From the NCBI GenBank assembly GCA_047972145.1, contig JBKEAI010000084.1, positions 1 to 64,000 on the forward strand: DNA of 64,000 nt, given 5' to 3'. The position numbers and the translations under genes are program-made. Below the pieces are notes generated by a model. It saw only the letters and a program-made list of their open reading frames with translations. It made no database searches and was not told where the DNA came from. This stretch comes from JAMLGJ01 sp047972145 (GTDB taxonomy: Bacteria > Actinomycetota > Acidimicrobiia > Acidimicrobiales > Microtrichaceae). Shown piece after piece: positions 31,006 to 39,359 of this stretch (position 1 is the first letter of the stretch; each line of letters opens with the position of its first letter).

Positions 31006-31916
31006 GCGCGGGGCCACCCGCCGAGATCGACATCGATTCATCCCTGGTGCGGGGCCTGGTCGCGGGTCAGTGCCCTGATCTGGCCACATCACCTCTGCGG
31101 TTCGTGGCCAACGGCTGGGACAACACCCTGGTCCGAGCCGGTGAGCACGCCCTACTTCGACTGCCCCGTCGCTCCGTCGCTGCGGAGCTTCTACGCAACG
31201 AGGCGACCTGGTTGCCCCGGATCGCTGCTGACCTGCCGATTCCGGTACCGGTTCCCATCCATCTGGGACACTCCACGGGTGACTACCCGTTCCCGTGGAC
31301 AGTCGTACCGTGGTTCGAGGGCGAAGTCCTCTCCGCCACAGCGCTGGAGCACCCCGGCCGTGTGGCAACCGCACTCGGCTCCTTCGTCGGTGCGCTGCAC
31401 GTCGATGCGCCCGCCGACGCTCCCCACAACCCATACCGCGGTGTGCCCCTGGTGCAGCGCGACGCCGTGACCCGAAGCAGACTCCTGGGAGCCCACGGGT
31501 TACTCCAGGCGGCGAGGATCGACCCTGACGAGGTTCGCCAGGCCTGGGATGACGCGCTGGGTGCCGAACCTCACCAGGGGCCCGCCCACTGGGTACACGG
31601 AGACCTGCATCCGCACAACATCGTCGCGCGACACGGCGAGATCGTGGCGGTGATCGACTTCGGTGACATCACCGCAGGAGACCCGGCTACAGATCTGCTC
31701 GCTGCGTGGTACCTCTTCGAGCAGGCAGAACGCGACGCGTTCCGGTCCGCGGTCGGGATCGCAGGTGGGTCGATCGACGACGCTCAGTGGGCGCGTGGCA
31801 AGGGTTGGGGGATAATCCACGCGCTCGCCGTGATCGACGGTGAGACGCCGGGTTCACCGCTCGCACAGCTCGCCATCGGTGCGCTGGCGCGGATGATCGG
31901 TTCGAGCGGAGACTGA
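31002..31916 (+). CDS. aminoglycoside phosphotransferase-family (APH) kinase
   Basis: A 304-residue protein of the APH/choline kinase superfamily. The nucleotide-binding N-lobe has FVANGWDNTLVRAGEHALL and the hinge YPFPWTVVPWFEGE. The catalytic loop is WVHGDLHPHNIVARHGE, with the metal-binding DFGDITAGDPATDLLAAW. The substrate is unknown; relatives phosphorylate macrolides, aminoglycosides or small metabolites, and resistance cannot be inferred. It overlaps the priA stop by 4 bases. In Streptomyces def/fmt usually follow priA; here this kinase plus two reverse genes intervene. Confidence 0.85.
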   Translation: MSAGPPAEIDIDSSLVRGLVAGQCPDLATSPLRFVANGWDNTLVRAGEHALLRLPRRSVAAELLRNEATWLPRIAADLPIPVPVPIHLGHSTGDYPFPWTVVPWFEGEVLSATALEHPGRVATALGSFVGALHVDAPADAPHNPYRGVPLVQRDAVTRSRLLGAHGLLQAARIDPDEVRQAWDDALGAEPHQGPAHWVHGDLHPHNIVARHGEIVAVIDFGDITAGDPATDLLAAWYLFEQAERDAFRSAVGIAGGSIDDAQWARGKGWGIIHALAVIDGETPGSPLAQLAIGALARMIGSSGD

Positions 31917-31931
31917 TTGTTCGCCGCTCCA

Positions 31932-31973
31932 CGGTGCGCTCGCCGCGCTAGCGGTGCGCTCGCGGTGCGCTCG
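31932..31973. repeat. 11-bp direct repeats CGGTGCGCTCG
   Basis: Three exact copies of CGGTGCGCTCG begin at 31932, 31952 and 31963 in the convergent gap between the APH-family gene and the carboxylesterase. The last two are head to tail. No function is evident. Confidence 0.7.
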
Positions 31974-32000
31974 GCGACCGGGTCGATCGGTCCGGCTGTG

Positions 32001-32066
32001 CTACTGCGACCAGATGTCGAGGCTGCTGCGACCGGATGTCGAGGCTACTGCGACCAGGCGTCGAGG
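32001..32066. repeat. 3 x 22-bp tandem repeat at the carboxylesterase 3' end
   Basis: Three 22-bp units (consensus CTACTGCGACCAGATGTCGAGG) run head to tail. The innermost unit (32045-32066) is the esterase's own last codons including its stop (LDAWSQ-stop); the other two are copies lying just past the stop. The array therefore looks like a duplication outward from the gene's end. Confidence 0.85.
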
Positions 32067-33565
32067 GAGGCGGCCTGGGGGTCGGTGATCACCTCGGAGT
32101 CCACGTCCATGCGGAGCACCTTGCGTGGCCCACCGTCGAGAGCCGGCCAATCGACACCGCTGAACTCCGGCACGCTGTCGCGGGCGAAGCTCACCCAGGC
32201 GCCGTGCACCGCACTCGAGAGCTCGGTCGGCGGTTCGGCTCCGAGCAGCAGGGCGAGTTGTTCCTCGCCGACCATGTCGAACACGAAGGGGATCTCGACC
32301 ACATGGGCGGCGCCGAGGGCACCGTCCATCGCCGGGCTCGGCCAGTCGAAGCGGTACTGCCACACGGGTGCGTGCTTGGCCTGCTCCGCCGCGAGCTGTG
32401 ACGCCGGTGCCCTGAACACCACGTCGGTGAACACCGAGCTCTCGAGTGCACCCACCGAGGCGCCGGGGTGGTCGGTCTCATACGCGGCCAGCACGGCGTC
32501 GGGGTTCGGGTCGATGGCCGCCAGGCGGGCGCGCAGCGCATCTCGGTCCTCGGATCCCGGTGCCATGAGAGCGAACAGGTTCCACTCGTCGAGGTTGGTG
32601 CCGATCAACAACGGAACCTGTGCGGTTGCACCCCGCCGCACCTCTTGCATCGGGTCGGCGGGGACCGTCGTTCCGTCGGCCACGGGTCGGAACGGCAGAT
32701 ACCCCAGCGGGTGGCCATGTCGGGCGATGGTCTCGTCGGTGTGTGCCATGCGCTCGGTCGCCATCTTGAGATGCGCGGCCAGCAGGTCCTCCGCGGGCGC
32801 CGCCCTCAACTCGTCGAGGCTGCTGATGCCCGCGGTCGCCATGAACTCGGCGGTGGTCTCCTCGGCGAGGTCCACCGGAGCGGGGGCGGACAGTCCACCG
32901 GACTGCGCGATCGCCTTGTGGAAGAGGCCCCGGGAGTCCGCGAGCACGAGCTGGGCGCACACGCTCATCGAGCCGGCCGACTCGCCGAAGATCGTCACGT
33001 TGGAGGGGTCACCACCGAACGCCGAGATGTTCTCCGCGACCCAACGCAGCGCTTCGGCCTGATCGAGCAGGCCGGTGTTGCCCGATCCGCGCAGCTCCGG
33101 GTCGAGGTGGCCGAGCTCCATGAAGCCCAGGCAACCGAGTCGGTAGTTGATGGTGACCAATATGACCCCGTCGCGGGCGAAGGCCGCCCCGTCGTAGATC
33201 GGCGACGATCCGGAGCCGATCTCGAAGGCTCCGCCGTGGATCCACACCATCACCGGCAGCGGCTCGGCGGGTGAGACATCGGGGGTCCAGATGTTGAGGT
33301 GCAGGCAGTCCTCGTCCCAGCGCTCGGGCTCCGAACCGAACATGGCTTCGAGCATCGAGGGGTTCTGGGGGGCGACGGCGCCGAACTCGGTGGCATCCAG
33401 CACACCCTCGTGGGGTGCTTTGGGTACCGGCGGGCGGAACCGGCGGTCGCCGGTGGGTGCCTCCGCGAACGGAATGCCCGCGAAGCGGTACATGCCATCC
33501 AGGACACGCCCCCGCACGGCGCCCCTCGGCGCTGTCACCTCGATCGTCTCCGCGCTGTCTGCCAT
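32045..33565 (-). CDS. type-B carboxylesterase/lipase
   Basis: A 506-residue alpha/beta hydrolase of the carboxylesterase B family. Oxyanion hole VMVWIHGGAFEIGSG; family signature EDCLHLNIW; nucleophile Ser in IFGESAGSMSVCAQ. The Glu and His of the triad lie in the C-terminal half, and the His candidate is in the segment around AHVVEIPFVF. The ATG at 33565 has a TAGGAG ribosome site, preferred over an in-frame ATG nine codons upstream. No signal peptide, so probably cytoplasmic. The substrate is unknown. It is transcribed opposite to the surrounding housekeeping genes and is an accessory insertion in the backbone. Confidence 0.92.
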   Translation of the reverse strand: MADSAETIEVTAPRGAVRGRVLDGMYRFAGIPFAEAPTGDRRFRPPVPKAPHEGVLDATEFGAVAPQNPSMLEAMFGSEPERWDEDCLHLNIWTPDVSPAEPLPVMVWIHGGAFEIGSGSSPIYDGAAFARDGVILVTINYRLGCLGFMELGHLDPELRGSGNTGLLDQAEALRWVAENISAFGGDPSNVTIFGESAGSMSVCAQLVLADSRGLFHKAIAQSGGLSAPAPVDLAEETTAEFMATAGISSLDELRAAPAEDLLAAHLKMATERMAHTDETIARHGHPLGYLPFRPVADGTTVPADPMQEVRRGATAQVPLLIGTNLDEWNLFALMAPGSEDRDALRARLAAIDPNPDAVLAAYETDHPGASVGALESSVFTDVVFRAPASQLAAEQAKHAPVWQYRFDWPSPAMDGALGAAHVVEIPFVFDMVGEEQLALLLGAEPPTELSSAVHGAWVSFARDSVPEFSGVDWPALDGGPRKVLRMDVDSEVITDPQAASLDAWSQ

Positions 33566-33641
33566 CTGGGGTCTCCTATCGTTCCCGTCCACTGGGGTTT
33601 GCGCTACACCTTACGTCAGCATCGACGTATCCACTTCGGCG

Positions 33642-34298
33642 CTACGGCCCGTTGCGCACCTCGAGGATCCTGTAGCCCTTGCGTGACGCGACACGCTTGA
33701 CGGAGCGGCCCCGGGAGCCTAGCCACCTAGCCAGCGAGTCGGCCCCGAGGTGCCGCTGGACGACCAACATGGCGTGCCCATCGGGGACCAACCGATCCAG
33801 CCACTCGCTCAGCAGTGCCTGGAGTGCCAACTTGCCGATGCGGATAGGGGGGTTGGAGTAGAGCGCCGCCACGCGCAGGTCGTCGGGTACCTCCCCTGGC
33901 GCCACCACGTCGAATGCTGCACCAGGACAGTTGTTGCGCAGGTTCATCCGGGCGAGCTCGCGTGCCCTTTCGTTGGGCTCCACCGCCCAGATGTGACGGT
34001 CGGGGAACCTGGCGGCGAGCGCAACTGCGATGGGCCCGTAGCCGGCGCCCACGTCGACGAGGTCACCCGCTGGGAGGTCCCCGGTCCCACCTGTGAGCGG
34101 ACTCGTCTTGTCCAACAGCGCACGGGTTCCCGGGTCGATCCGCTCCGAGGAGAAGACGCCACGGTCGGTCACAAGCGTGAACGTGCCCTCTGGGAGGCGC
34201 AACCGCACCTCGGAGGGCCGAGAAGCGCTGCGCGGGGCGGAATCGAAGTAGTGGCCCGAACCCTCAGTGCCGTTCCGGTCGGCCGACTCCGCTGCCAC
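33642..34298 (-). CDS. class I SAM methyltransferase, RsmC/RlmG-like
   Basis: A 218-residue protein with the small-domain methyltransferase signature. The N-terminal strand set (RLRLPEGTFTLVTDRGVFSS) and RIDPGTRALLD precede the SAM motif LVDVGAGYGPIAVAL, acidic motif WAVEPNERA, and catalytic SNPPIRIG (NPP motif). It ends in VVQRHLGADSLARWL and a short basic tail. Relatives methylate guanine N2 in rRNA. The GTG at 34298 is 24 bases from the divergent def start, so both would share a very short promoter region. Confidence 0.85.
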   Translation of the reverse strand: MAAESADRNGTEGSGHYFDSAPRSASRPSEVRLRLPEGTFTLVTDRGVFSSERIDPGTRALLDKTSPLTGGTGDLPAGDLVDVGAGYGPIAVALAARFPDRHIWAVEPNERARELARMNLRNNCPGAAFDVVAPGEVPDDLRVAALYSNPPIRIGKLALQALLSEWLDRLVPDGHAMLVVQRHLGADSLARWLGSRGRSVKRVASRKGYRILEVRNGP

Positions 34299-34322
34299 CG
34301 CTGCAACGGTAGCCTTGGGGTC

Positions 34323-34871
34323 ATGTCGAACACCCAGACCATCCGCATAGCGGGCGATCCGGTGCTGCGCCGTCGCGCGGATGAGGTCACCGACATCGAC
34401 GAGGCGTTGGTCCGTCTCAGCGAGGAGATGTTCACCACGATGTACGCAGCTCCCGGAATCGGATTGGCGGCGCCGCAGGTCGGCGTGGGCCGGCGCTTCT
34501 TCGTCTACGACCTCGGCGAGAACGGTGACGCGAGCGTGCTGTTGAACCCCGAGATCACCGGCTCCGACGGTGAGTGGGTCCACGAGGAGGGGTGCCTTTC
34601 GATCCCCGGTCAGCACTTCGAGGTGGTCAGGCCCAAGCAGATCGGGGTGCGCGGGATCGACATCGATGGCAACGAGGTCGAGTTCGAGGCCGACGAGTTG
34701 CTGAGCCGGCTGATCCAACACGAGCTCGACCATCTCGACGGGGTGCTGGTACTCGATCACCTCGACGAGGACACCCGTCGCGCTGCCAAGAAGCGCCTCC
34801 GGGAGATGCAGATGGGCCAGGTGGTCGAACCGACTCCCGAGCCCCGCAAGCGCCGATTCTTCGGCCTGTGA
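34323..34871 (+). CDS. def: peptide deformylase
   Basis: A 182-residue type I-like deformylase removing the formyl group from nascent N-termini. The three motifs are complete: GIGLAAPQV (45-53), EGCLSIPG with metal ligand Cys91, and QHELDHLDG with His133, catalytic Glu134 and His137. A C-terminal basic tail (PRKRRFFGL) is an actinobacterial feature. fmt follows after 69 bases, the classic def-fmt pair. Confidence 0.97.
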   Translation: MSNTQTIRIAGDPVLRRRADEVTDIDEALVRLSEEMFTTMYAAPGIGLAAPQVGVGRRFFVYDLGENGDASVLLNPEITGSDGEWVHEEGCLSIPGQHFEVVRPKQIGVRGIDIDGNEVEFEADELLSRLIQHELDHLDGVLVLDHLDEDTRRAAKKRLREMQMGQVVEPTPEPRKRRFFGL

Positions 34872-34940
34872 ACCCACTGAACCGCACCCGATCGTGACGC
34901 ACCTGCGGTCGACACCTCCGCTCCCGGGACCGGCAGGCCG

Positions 34941-35843
34941 ATGAGGCTCGTGTACCTGGGCAGTCCGGCGATCTCGGTACCGGCTCTCGACGCGCTCGTG
35001 GATGCAGGCCACGACGTGGCCCTCGTGGTGACGAACCCGCCGCGGCGCCGAGGTCGTCGGGGGGCACCGACGCCTACCGACGTAGGTGCCAGGGCCAACG
35101 AACTCGGCCTTGAGGTATCGCACGAACTGGCCGATGCAACAGGTGTGGGTGCTGAACTGGGTGTCGTGGTCGCGTTCGGACGGTTGGTACCCGTGGCCGT
35201 GCTCGATTCCCTTCCGATGCTCAACCTGCACTTTTCGTTGCTGCCGCGCTGGCGGGGTGCTGCTCCGGTCGAGCGGGCGATCCTCGCAGGCGACACGACC
35301 ACCGGTGTCTGTGTGATGGCCGTGGAGGAGGGCCTCGACAGCGGAGGTGTGTATGCACGTGCGGAGGTCGGCATCGGTGAACGGGCCACCGCGGCGGAGT
35401 TGAGCATGCAGTTGAGTGCGCTCGGTGCCGGACTGCTCGTCGACACGCTCGCCGGCGACCTCGGTCCCGCGACCCCTCAGAACGAGGTCGGCGTCACCTA
35501 TGCGGCGAAGCTCAGCGCTGCGGACCGCGAGCTGCACTGGAGCGATGACGCCCTGGCGCTGGACCGGGTCGTGCGAATCGGTGGGGCGTGGACCACCCTC
35601 GATGGCTCCAGGCTCAAGGTGCTCGAAGCGGTGCCTTCGGTGCCGCAGCGGGGCGGCGCAGCGGCACGCTCTGAGCAGCACCCGGACCTCCGAACACCCG
35701 GGCGCCTGCGCGGTGCGGTGGTCGAGTGCGGATCCGGTTCGCTGGAACTTGTCCGTGTGCAGCCCGAGGGTCGCTCCGAGATGGATGTCGACCGGTTCCT
35801 GAACGGAGCGCGCCTGGCCCGCGAGGCGCGCCTGGGCACATGA
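34941..35843 (+). CDS. fmt: methionyl-tRNA formyltransferase
   Basis: A 300-residue enzyme formylating initiator Met-tRNA. Catalytic triad N95, H97 and D133 in LNLHFSLLPRWRGAAPVERA and GLDSGGVYA. The N-terminal VYLGSPAISVPALDALV and the C-terminal OB domain (TYAAKLSAADRELHW, GSLELVRVQPEGR) are intact. It overlaps rsmB by 4 bases. Confidence 0.97.
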   Translation: MRLVYLGSPAISVPALDALVDAGHDVALVVTNPPRRRGRRGAPTPTDVGARANELGLEVSHELADATGVGAELGVVVAFGRLVPVAVLDSLPMLNLHFSLLPRWRGAAPVERAILAGDTTTGVCVMAVEEGLDSGGVYARAEVGIGERATAAELSMQLSALGAGLLVDTLAGDLGPATPQNEVGVTYAAKLSAADRELHWSDDALALDRVVRIGGAWTTLDGSRLKVLEAVPSVPQRGGAAARSEQHPDLRTPGRLRGAVVECGSGSLELVRVQPEGRSEMDVDRFLNGARLAREARLGT

Positions 35844-37051
35844 GAACCGCCGGTGAGGCACCTGCGGCCGAGGTGGGTGTTGCCACGCGCCGCACAGCGC
35901 TCGCGGTGCTCGAGCGCGTCCAGGACGACGGGGCGTTCGCGAACATCGCGCTGGGTGCGGCCCTCGATCGCTCCGGTCTCGACGAGCGTGACCGCGCGCT
36001 GGTGACCGACCTCGTGTACGGGTCGTTGCGTCACCGCCGCTCCTGTGAGTACCTCGCGGGTCGCTTCCTCTCCGAGAGCCCACCTCCGGTGGCGGAACGG
36101 GCTCTGCTGTTGGGCACCTACCAGCTCGTGTACCGCGACGACATCCCGAAGTACGCAGCTGTGTCAGCCACCGTGAGCGCCGCTCCGAAGCGCTACAGGG
36201 GCCTGGTCAACGCAGTGCTGCGACGCGTCGGGGATTCCGAGGTCGCCTTTCCCGACGAGGCGACCGAGCTGTCGTACCCGGACTGGATGCTGCACCTTCT
36301 CCTGGAGGATCTCGGCCACGACAGGGCGATCGAGGCGCTGCGTTCGATGAACGAACCCGCCTCAGTGCACACCCGCGACGACGGCTATGTGCAGGATCCG
36401 GCATCCACCCAGGTCGCGGAGCACCTCATGGGTCTCTTGGACGGCGAGGGGTTCGAGGATCCACTCGTCTACGACCTCTGTGCAGCGCCGGGTGGCAAGG
36501 CGACGGCGATCGCTGCGGGTGCGGGCGCCACGGTGCTCGCCGCGGACAACCGGCGGGGGCGTGTGGGGCTGATCGTGGCGAACCGAACACGACTCGCCGC
36601 GCACGACGTCCTGCCGATGGTGATGGACGCAACCTGTCCGGCGTTGAGGCCGGCGACTGCGCACGCCGTGCTGATCGACGCGCCGTGTTCTGGTCTCGGC
36701 GTGCTCCGTCGCCGGCCCGATGCACGATGGCGCATCGAGGAGTCCGCACCGGCGCGCCTCGCCGAGCTGCAACGGTCGATGGTCGACGCCGCGGTGCCGC
36801 TCGTCGCTCCCGGCGGGGTGTTGATGTACAGCGTGTGCACCCTCACAGCGGTCGAGTCGCTGGGCGTCGCCGAACACGTCGCACAGCGGTGGGACCACCT
36901 CGATCCGCTGCCTGTGACCGGCGGGCGGTGGGAGCCGTGGGGGAGCGGGGCGCTCCTGGTGCCCCAGAGTTGCGGCACCGACGGGATGGCCGTGTTCGCA
37001 TGGCGTGTCGGGCAACTACCATCGGGCCGCACCGATGTGACCTCCTCTTGA
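35840..37051 (+). CDS. rsmB: 16S rRNA (cytosine-967-C5)-methyltransferase RsmB-like
   Basis: A 403-residue RNA m5C methyltransferase. The NusB-like N-terminal domain (about 15-145) has LAVLERVQDDGAFANIAL and GLVNAVLRRV. The catalytic domain has the SAM motif LVYDLCAAPGGKATAIAAG, then the two cysteines of the m5C mechanism: motif IV LIDAPCSGLGVLRRRPD and motif VI LMYSVCTL. It is coupled to fmt by an ATGA overlap, the standard def-fmt-rsmB order. Confidence 0.95.
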   Translation: MRTAGEAPAAEVGVATRRTALAVLERVQDDGAFANIALGAALDRSGLDERDRALVTDLVYGSLRHRRSCEYLAGRFLSESPPPVAERALLLGTYQLVYRDDIPKYAAVSATVSAAPKRYRGLVNAVLRRVGDSEVAFPDEATELSYPDWMLHLLLEDLGHDRAIEALRSMNEPASVHTRDDGYVQDPASTQVAEHLMGLLDGEGFEDPLVYDLCAAPGGKATAIAAGAGATVLAADNRRGRVGLIVANRTRLAAHDVLPMVMDATCPALRPATAHAVLIDAPCSGLGVLRRRPDARWRIEESAPARLAELQRSMVDAAVPLVAPGGVLMYSVCTLTAVESLGVAEHVAQRWDHLDPLPVTGGRWEPWGSGALLVPQSCGTDGMAVFAWRVGQLPSGRTDVTSS

Positions 37052-37081
37052 GGTCGACCGCGATCACAGGGAGACCAACCG

Positions 37082-37570
37082 GTGCCAGAGTCCTCAGTCG
37101 AGTGTGTTGCGAAGGTGCTCACGGTCTCCGATGGGGTGGCCGCGGGAACCAGGGAGGACACCGGTGGTCCTGCGGTGGTGGACTTCCTCACCGCCGCCGG
37201 ATTCGAGGTTGTCGAGCACAGGGTCATCGCCGATGGGGTGAACGAGGTCGCGAACGCGCTCACGTACATGGCCTACGGCTTCAACGGGCTGATCGTCACC
37301 ACGGGAGGCACCGGCTTCGGGCCCAGGGATGTGACCCCCGAGGCCACCAAGCGGGTCTTGGACCGGAGCGCCCCCGGTCTGGCAGAGGCGATGCGGGCGG
37401 TCAACCCCCTCGGGCGGCTGTCGCGCAACGTCGCGGGCATCCGCGGAAGGGCTCTGATCCTCAACACCCCGGGCTCACCCAAGGGGGCTGTCGAGATGCT
37501 CGACGCCGTCGCCGACGTGCTTCCCCATGCCGTTGAGCTGCTGGCGGGGCACACCGACCACGACGCCTGA
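37082..37570 (+). CDS. MoaB/Mog-family molybdopterin adenylyltransferase
   Basis: A 162-residue MogA/MoaB-fold protein for molybdenum cofactor synthesis. Seen: VLTVSDGVAAGTREDTGGPA at the N-terminus and the family signature GLIVTTGGTGFGPRDVTPEA, with the C-terminal ALILNTPGSPKGAVE. The GTG at 37082 follows a GGGAGACC ribosome site. It is the only Mo-cofactor gene in the window, sitting between rsmB and the rib operon. Confidence 0.9.
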   Translation: MPESSVECVAKVLTVSDGVAAGTREDTGGPAVVDFLTAAGFEVVEHRVIADGVNEVANALTYMAYGFNGLIVTTGGTGFGPRDVTPEATKRVLDRSAPGLAEAMRAVNPLGRLSRNVAGIRGRALILNTPGSPKGAVEMLDAVADVLPHAVELLAGHTDHDA

Positions 37571-37574
37571 CAGA

Positions 37575-37660
37575 ACCGCTCGGAGGCCGTTGGACACCAC
37601 TGGCGAAATTGAGCGGTCGAGTTTTCTACGAGCGGTGCAGATTCGACCGCCCCATTTCGC
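37575..37660 (+). promoter_or_regulatory. candidate structured RNA leader of the rib operon
   Basis: An 18-nt arm at 37603-37620 pairs with 37643-37660 with only two mismatches around a 22-nt loop, a long stem for a 120-bp gap. The heptamer GAGCGGT occurs in the 5' arm (37611-37617) and again in the loop (37630-37636). Its exact complement ACCGCTC lies upstream at 37575-37581, so mutually exclusive pairings are possible. It does not match the FMN riboswitch consensus as I know it. Confidence 0.5.
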
Positions 37661-37693
37661 GGTTGGTACCATACCGGCGATGGAGCCCACTCG

Positions 37694-38761
37694 ATGAGCC
37701 CCGAGCAGTCCAAGGCCGACGCGATCGACCGCGAGGCGATGGTGCGCGCGATATCCGCTGCGGCCACGGTGCGCTGCACGACCAGTCCGAACCCGTGGGT
37801 GGGGGCGATCGTGCGTACCGCAGATGGTCGTTTCCACGAAGGTGCCACGGCACCGCCCGGAGGGCCACATGCGGAGGTGGCGGCGCTGGCCAAGGCGCAG
37901 GGAGCAACAGAGGGTGCCACGCTGTACGTCACCCTCGAGCCGTGCAACCACACAGGTCGTACGCCACCGTGCACCGACGCGATCGTCGAAGCGGGGATCG
38001 CCCGGGTCGTCGTGGGGATCGAGGATCCCGACCCTGCGGTGAGCGGGTCTGGAGTCGTCGCGCTGCGCAACGCCGGGATCCCGGTGGATGTCGGGGTGTT
38101 GGCCGACCAGGTCACAGCACAGCTGACCCCCTACATACGGCACCGCCGCACCGGGCGCCCCTGGGTCGTGCTGAAGCTGGCCGCCACCCTCGACGGTGGC
38201 ACCGCCGCGCCGAACGGCACCTCTCAGTGGATCACGAGCCCCGAGGCCCGCTCCGACGGTCACCGTCTCCGGGCCGAGTCCGACGCTCTGGTGGTAGGTG
38301 CCGGCACGGTGCGGCGCGACGACCCCTCGCTCACCGTGCGCGACTACCACGTGTCCTCCCCCTATGCCGAGGGGGTCGATCGGGTGAGCGTGGATCCCAG
38401 GCGCGTAGTGCTCGGAGCGGTACCACCCGAGGCCAAGGTCAACCCCTGCACCGAGTACAAGGGTGACCTCGGCGAACTCCTCGACCTGCTCGGCGGCGAA
38501 GGTGTGATGCAGGTCCTCGTCGAAGGAGGAGCCGGGGTAGCAGGCGACTTCCACCGCGCCGGACTGGTCGACCGCTATGTGCTCTACCTGGCGCCGGCAC
38601 TCTTCGGCGGCGATGACGCGAAGGGCATCTTCGCCGGTCAGGGCGTGTTCGACATCTCAGAGCTCTGGCGGGGCAGGTTCAGCTCCGTCGAACGCGTCGG
38701 AGCGGATCTACGGGTCGAGTTGACGGCGGATCCCGGTGCGACCTCCGGTGGCGGTGACTAG
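37694..38761 (+). CDS. ribD: bifunctional riboflavin deaminase/reductase RibD
   Basis: A 355-residue fusion carrying out steps two and three of the riboflavin pathway. The N-terminal cytidine-deaminase-fold domain (1 to about 145) has zinc ligands H59, C84 and C93 and catalytic E61 (GGPHAEVAAL, LEPCNHTGRTPPC). The C-terminal DHFR-like reductase has PWVVLKLAATLDGGTAAPNG, WITSPEARSDGHRLRA, DALVVGAGTVRRDDPSLTVR and VLVEGGAGVAG. ribE starts directly after the TAG. Confidence 0.96.
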   Translation: MSPEQSKADAIDREAMVRAISAAATVRCTTSPNPWVGAIVRTADGRFHEGATAPPGGPHAEVAALAKAQGATEGATLYVTLEPCNHTGRTPPCTDAIVEAGIARVVVGIEDPDPAVSGSGVVALRNAGIPVDVGVLADQVTAQLTPYIRHRRTGRPWVVLKLAATLDGGTAAPNGTSQWITSPEARSDGHRLRAESDALVVGAGTVRRDDPSLTVRDYHVSSPYAEGVDRVSVDPRRVVLGAVPPEAKVNPCTEYKGDLGELLDLLGGEGVMQVLVEGGAGVAGDFHRAGLVDRYVLYLAPALFGGDDAKGIFAGQGVFDISELWRGRFSSVERVGADLRVELTADPGATSGGGD

Positions 38762-39352
38762 ATGTTCACAGGGATCGTCGAGGAGTTGGGAACCGTTGAA
38801 TCACTCGAGGGGACCAGGCTCAGGATCGCTGCATCGCGGGTGCTCGAGGACGCGACGCTCGGTGCGTCGATCGCCGTGAACGGGTGCTGCCTGACGGTGG
38901 TGGATCGCTCCGAGACGCTCCAAGGTGGCTGGTGGGAGGCCGATGTGAGCGCCGAGACGTTCTCGCGCACCTCCCTGGGATCGTTGGGGCCCGGCGACGA
39001 GGTCAACCTGGAGCGGCCTGTCCGCCTGGAGGACCGCCTCGGTGGGCACCTGGTCCAGGGCCATGTGGACGCGGTCGCCACGGTGCTCGCATCAGCTCCG
39101 GATCTCGAGGTCTCGTTGCCCGAGGGGTTGGATCGATATGTGGTCGAGAAGGGTTCGATCACCCTCGACGGCGTCAGCCTGACCGTCGTGGAGGTGTCCG
39201 ACGGTTCCCTTTCGTGCGCTGTGATACCGCACACTGCGGAGGTGACAACACTCGGGCGACGCCCGGCGGGTTCGGTGGTGAACCTCGAGGTGGATGTGAT
39301 GGCCAAGTACGCCGAGTCGTTGCTGGGCGGGTTTCTGCCCGAATCGGCCTGA
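38762..39352 (+). CDS. ribE: riboflavin synthase alpha chain
   Basis: A 196-residue protein with two lumazine-binding repeats. The first begins MFTGIVEELGTVESLEG with SIAVNGCCLTVVDR. The second carries RLGGHLVQGHVDAVATV and GSITLDGVSLTVVEV. It dismutates two lumazines to riboflavin. Zero-base spacing to ribD and 7 bases to ribBA indicate one operon. Confidence 0.96.
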   Translation: MFTGIVEELGTVESLEGTRLRIAASRVLEDATLGASIAVNGCCLTVVDRSETLQGGWWEADVSAETFSRTSLGSLGPGDEVNLERPVRLEDRLGGHLVQGHVDAVATVLASAPDLEVSLPEGLDRYVVEKGSITLDGVSLTVVEVSDGSLSCAVIPHTAEVTTLGRRPAGSVVNLEVDVMAKYAESLLGGFLPESA

Positions 39353-39359
39353 GCAGGAG

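Noticed and set aside
30127..31434. Minus-strand open frames over priA and the APH-family gene
   Set aside because: Arg/His/Pro-rich antisense frames without motifs; the plus-strand genes carry clear family signatures.
31002..31916. Antibiotic resistance gene
   Set aside because: The APH fold alone does not show resistance; no close match to a known macrolide or aminoglycoside kinase can be established from sequence reading.
34299..36083. Upstream extension of the minus-strand methyltransferase into an 813-codon protein
   Set aside because: The extension is antisense to def, fmt and part of rsmB; only the last 218 codons carry methyltransferase motifs, and a GTG start fits at 34298.
37571..37693. 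FMN riboswitch in front of ribD
   Set aside because: The conserved RFN segments (AGGGGCGG-type start and CCCGCGAGC-type blocks) are not found in this 123-bp gap, which is also too short for the full element once the start region is removed.
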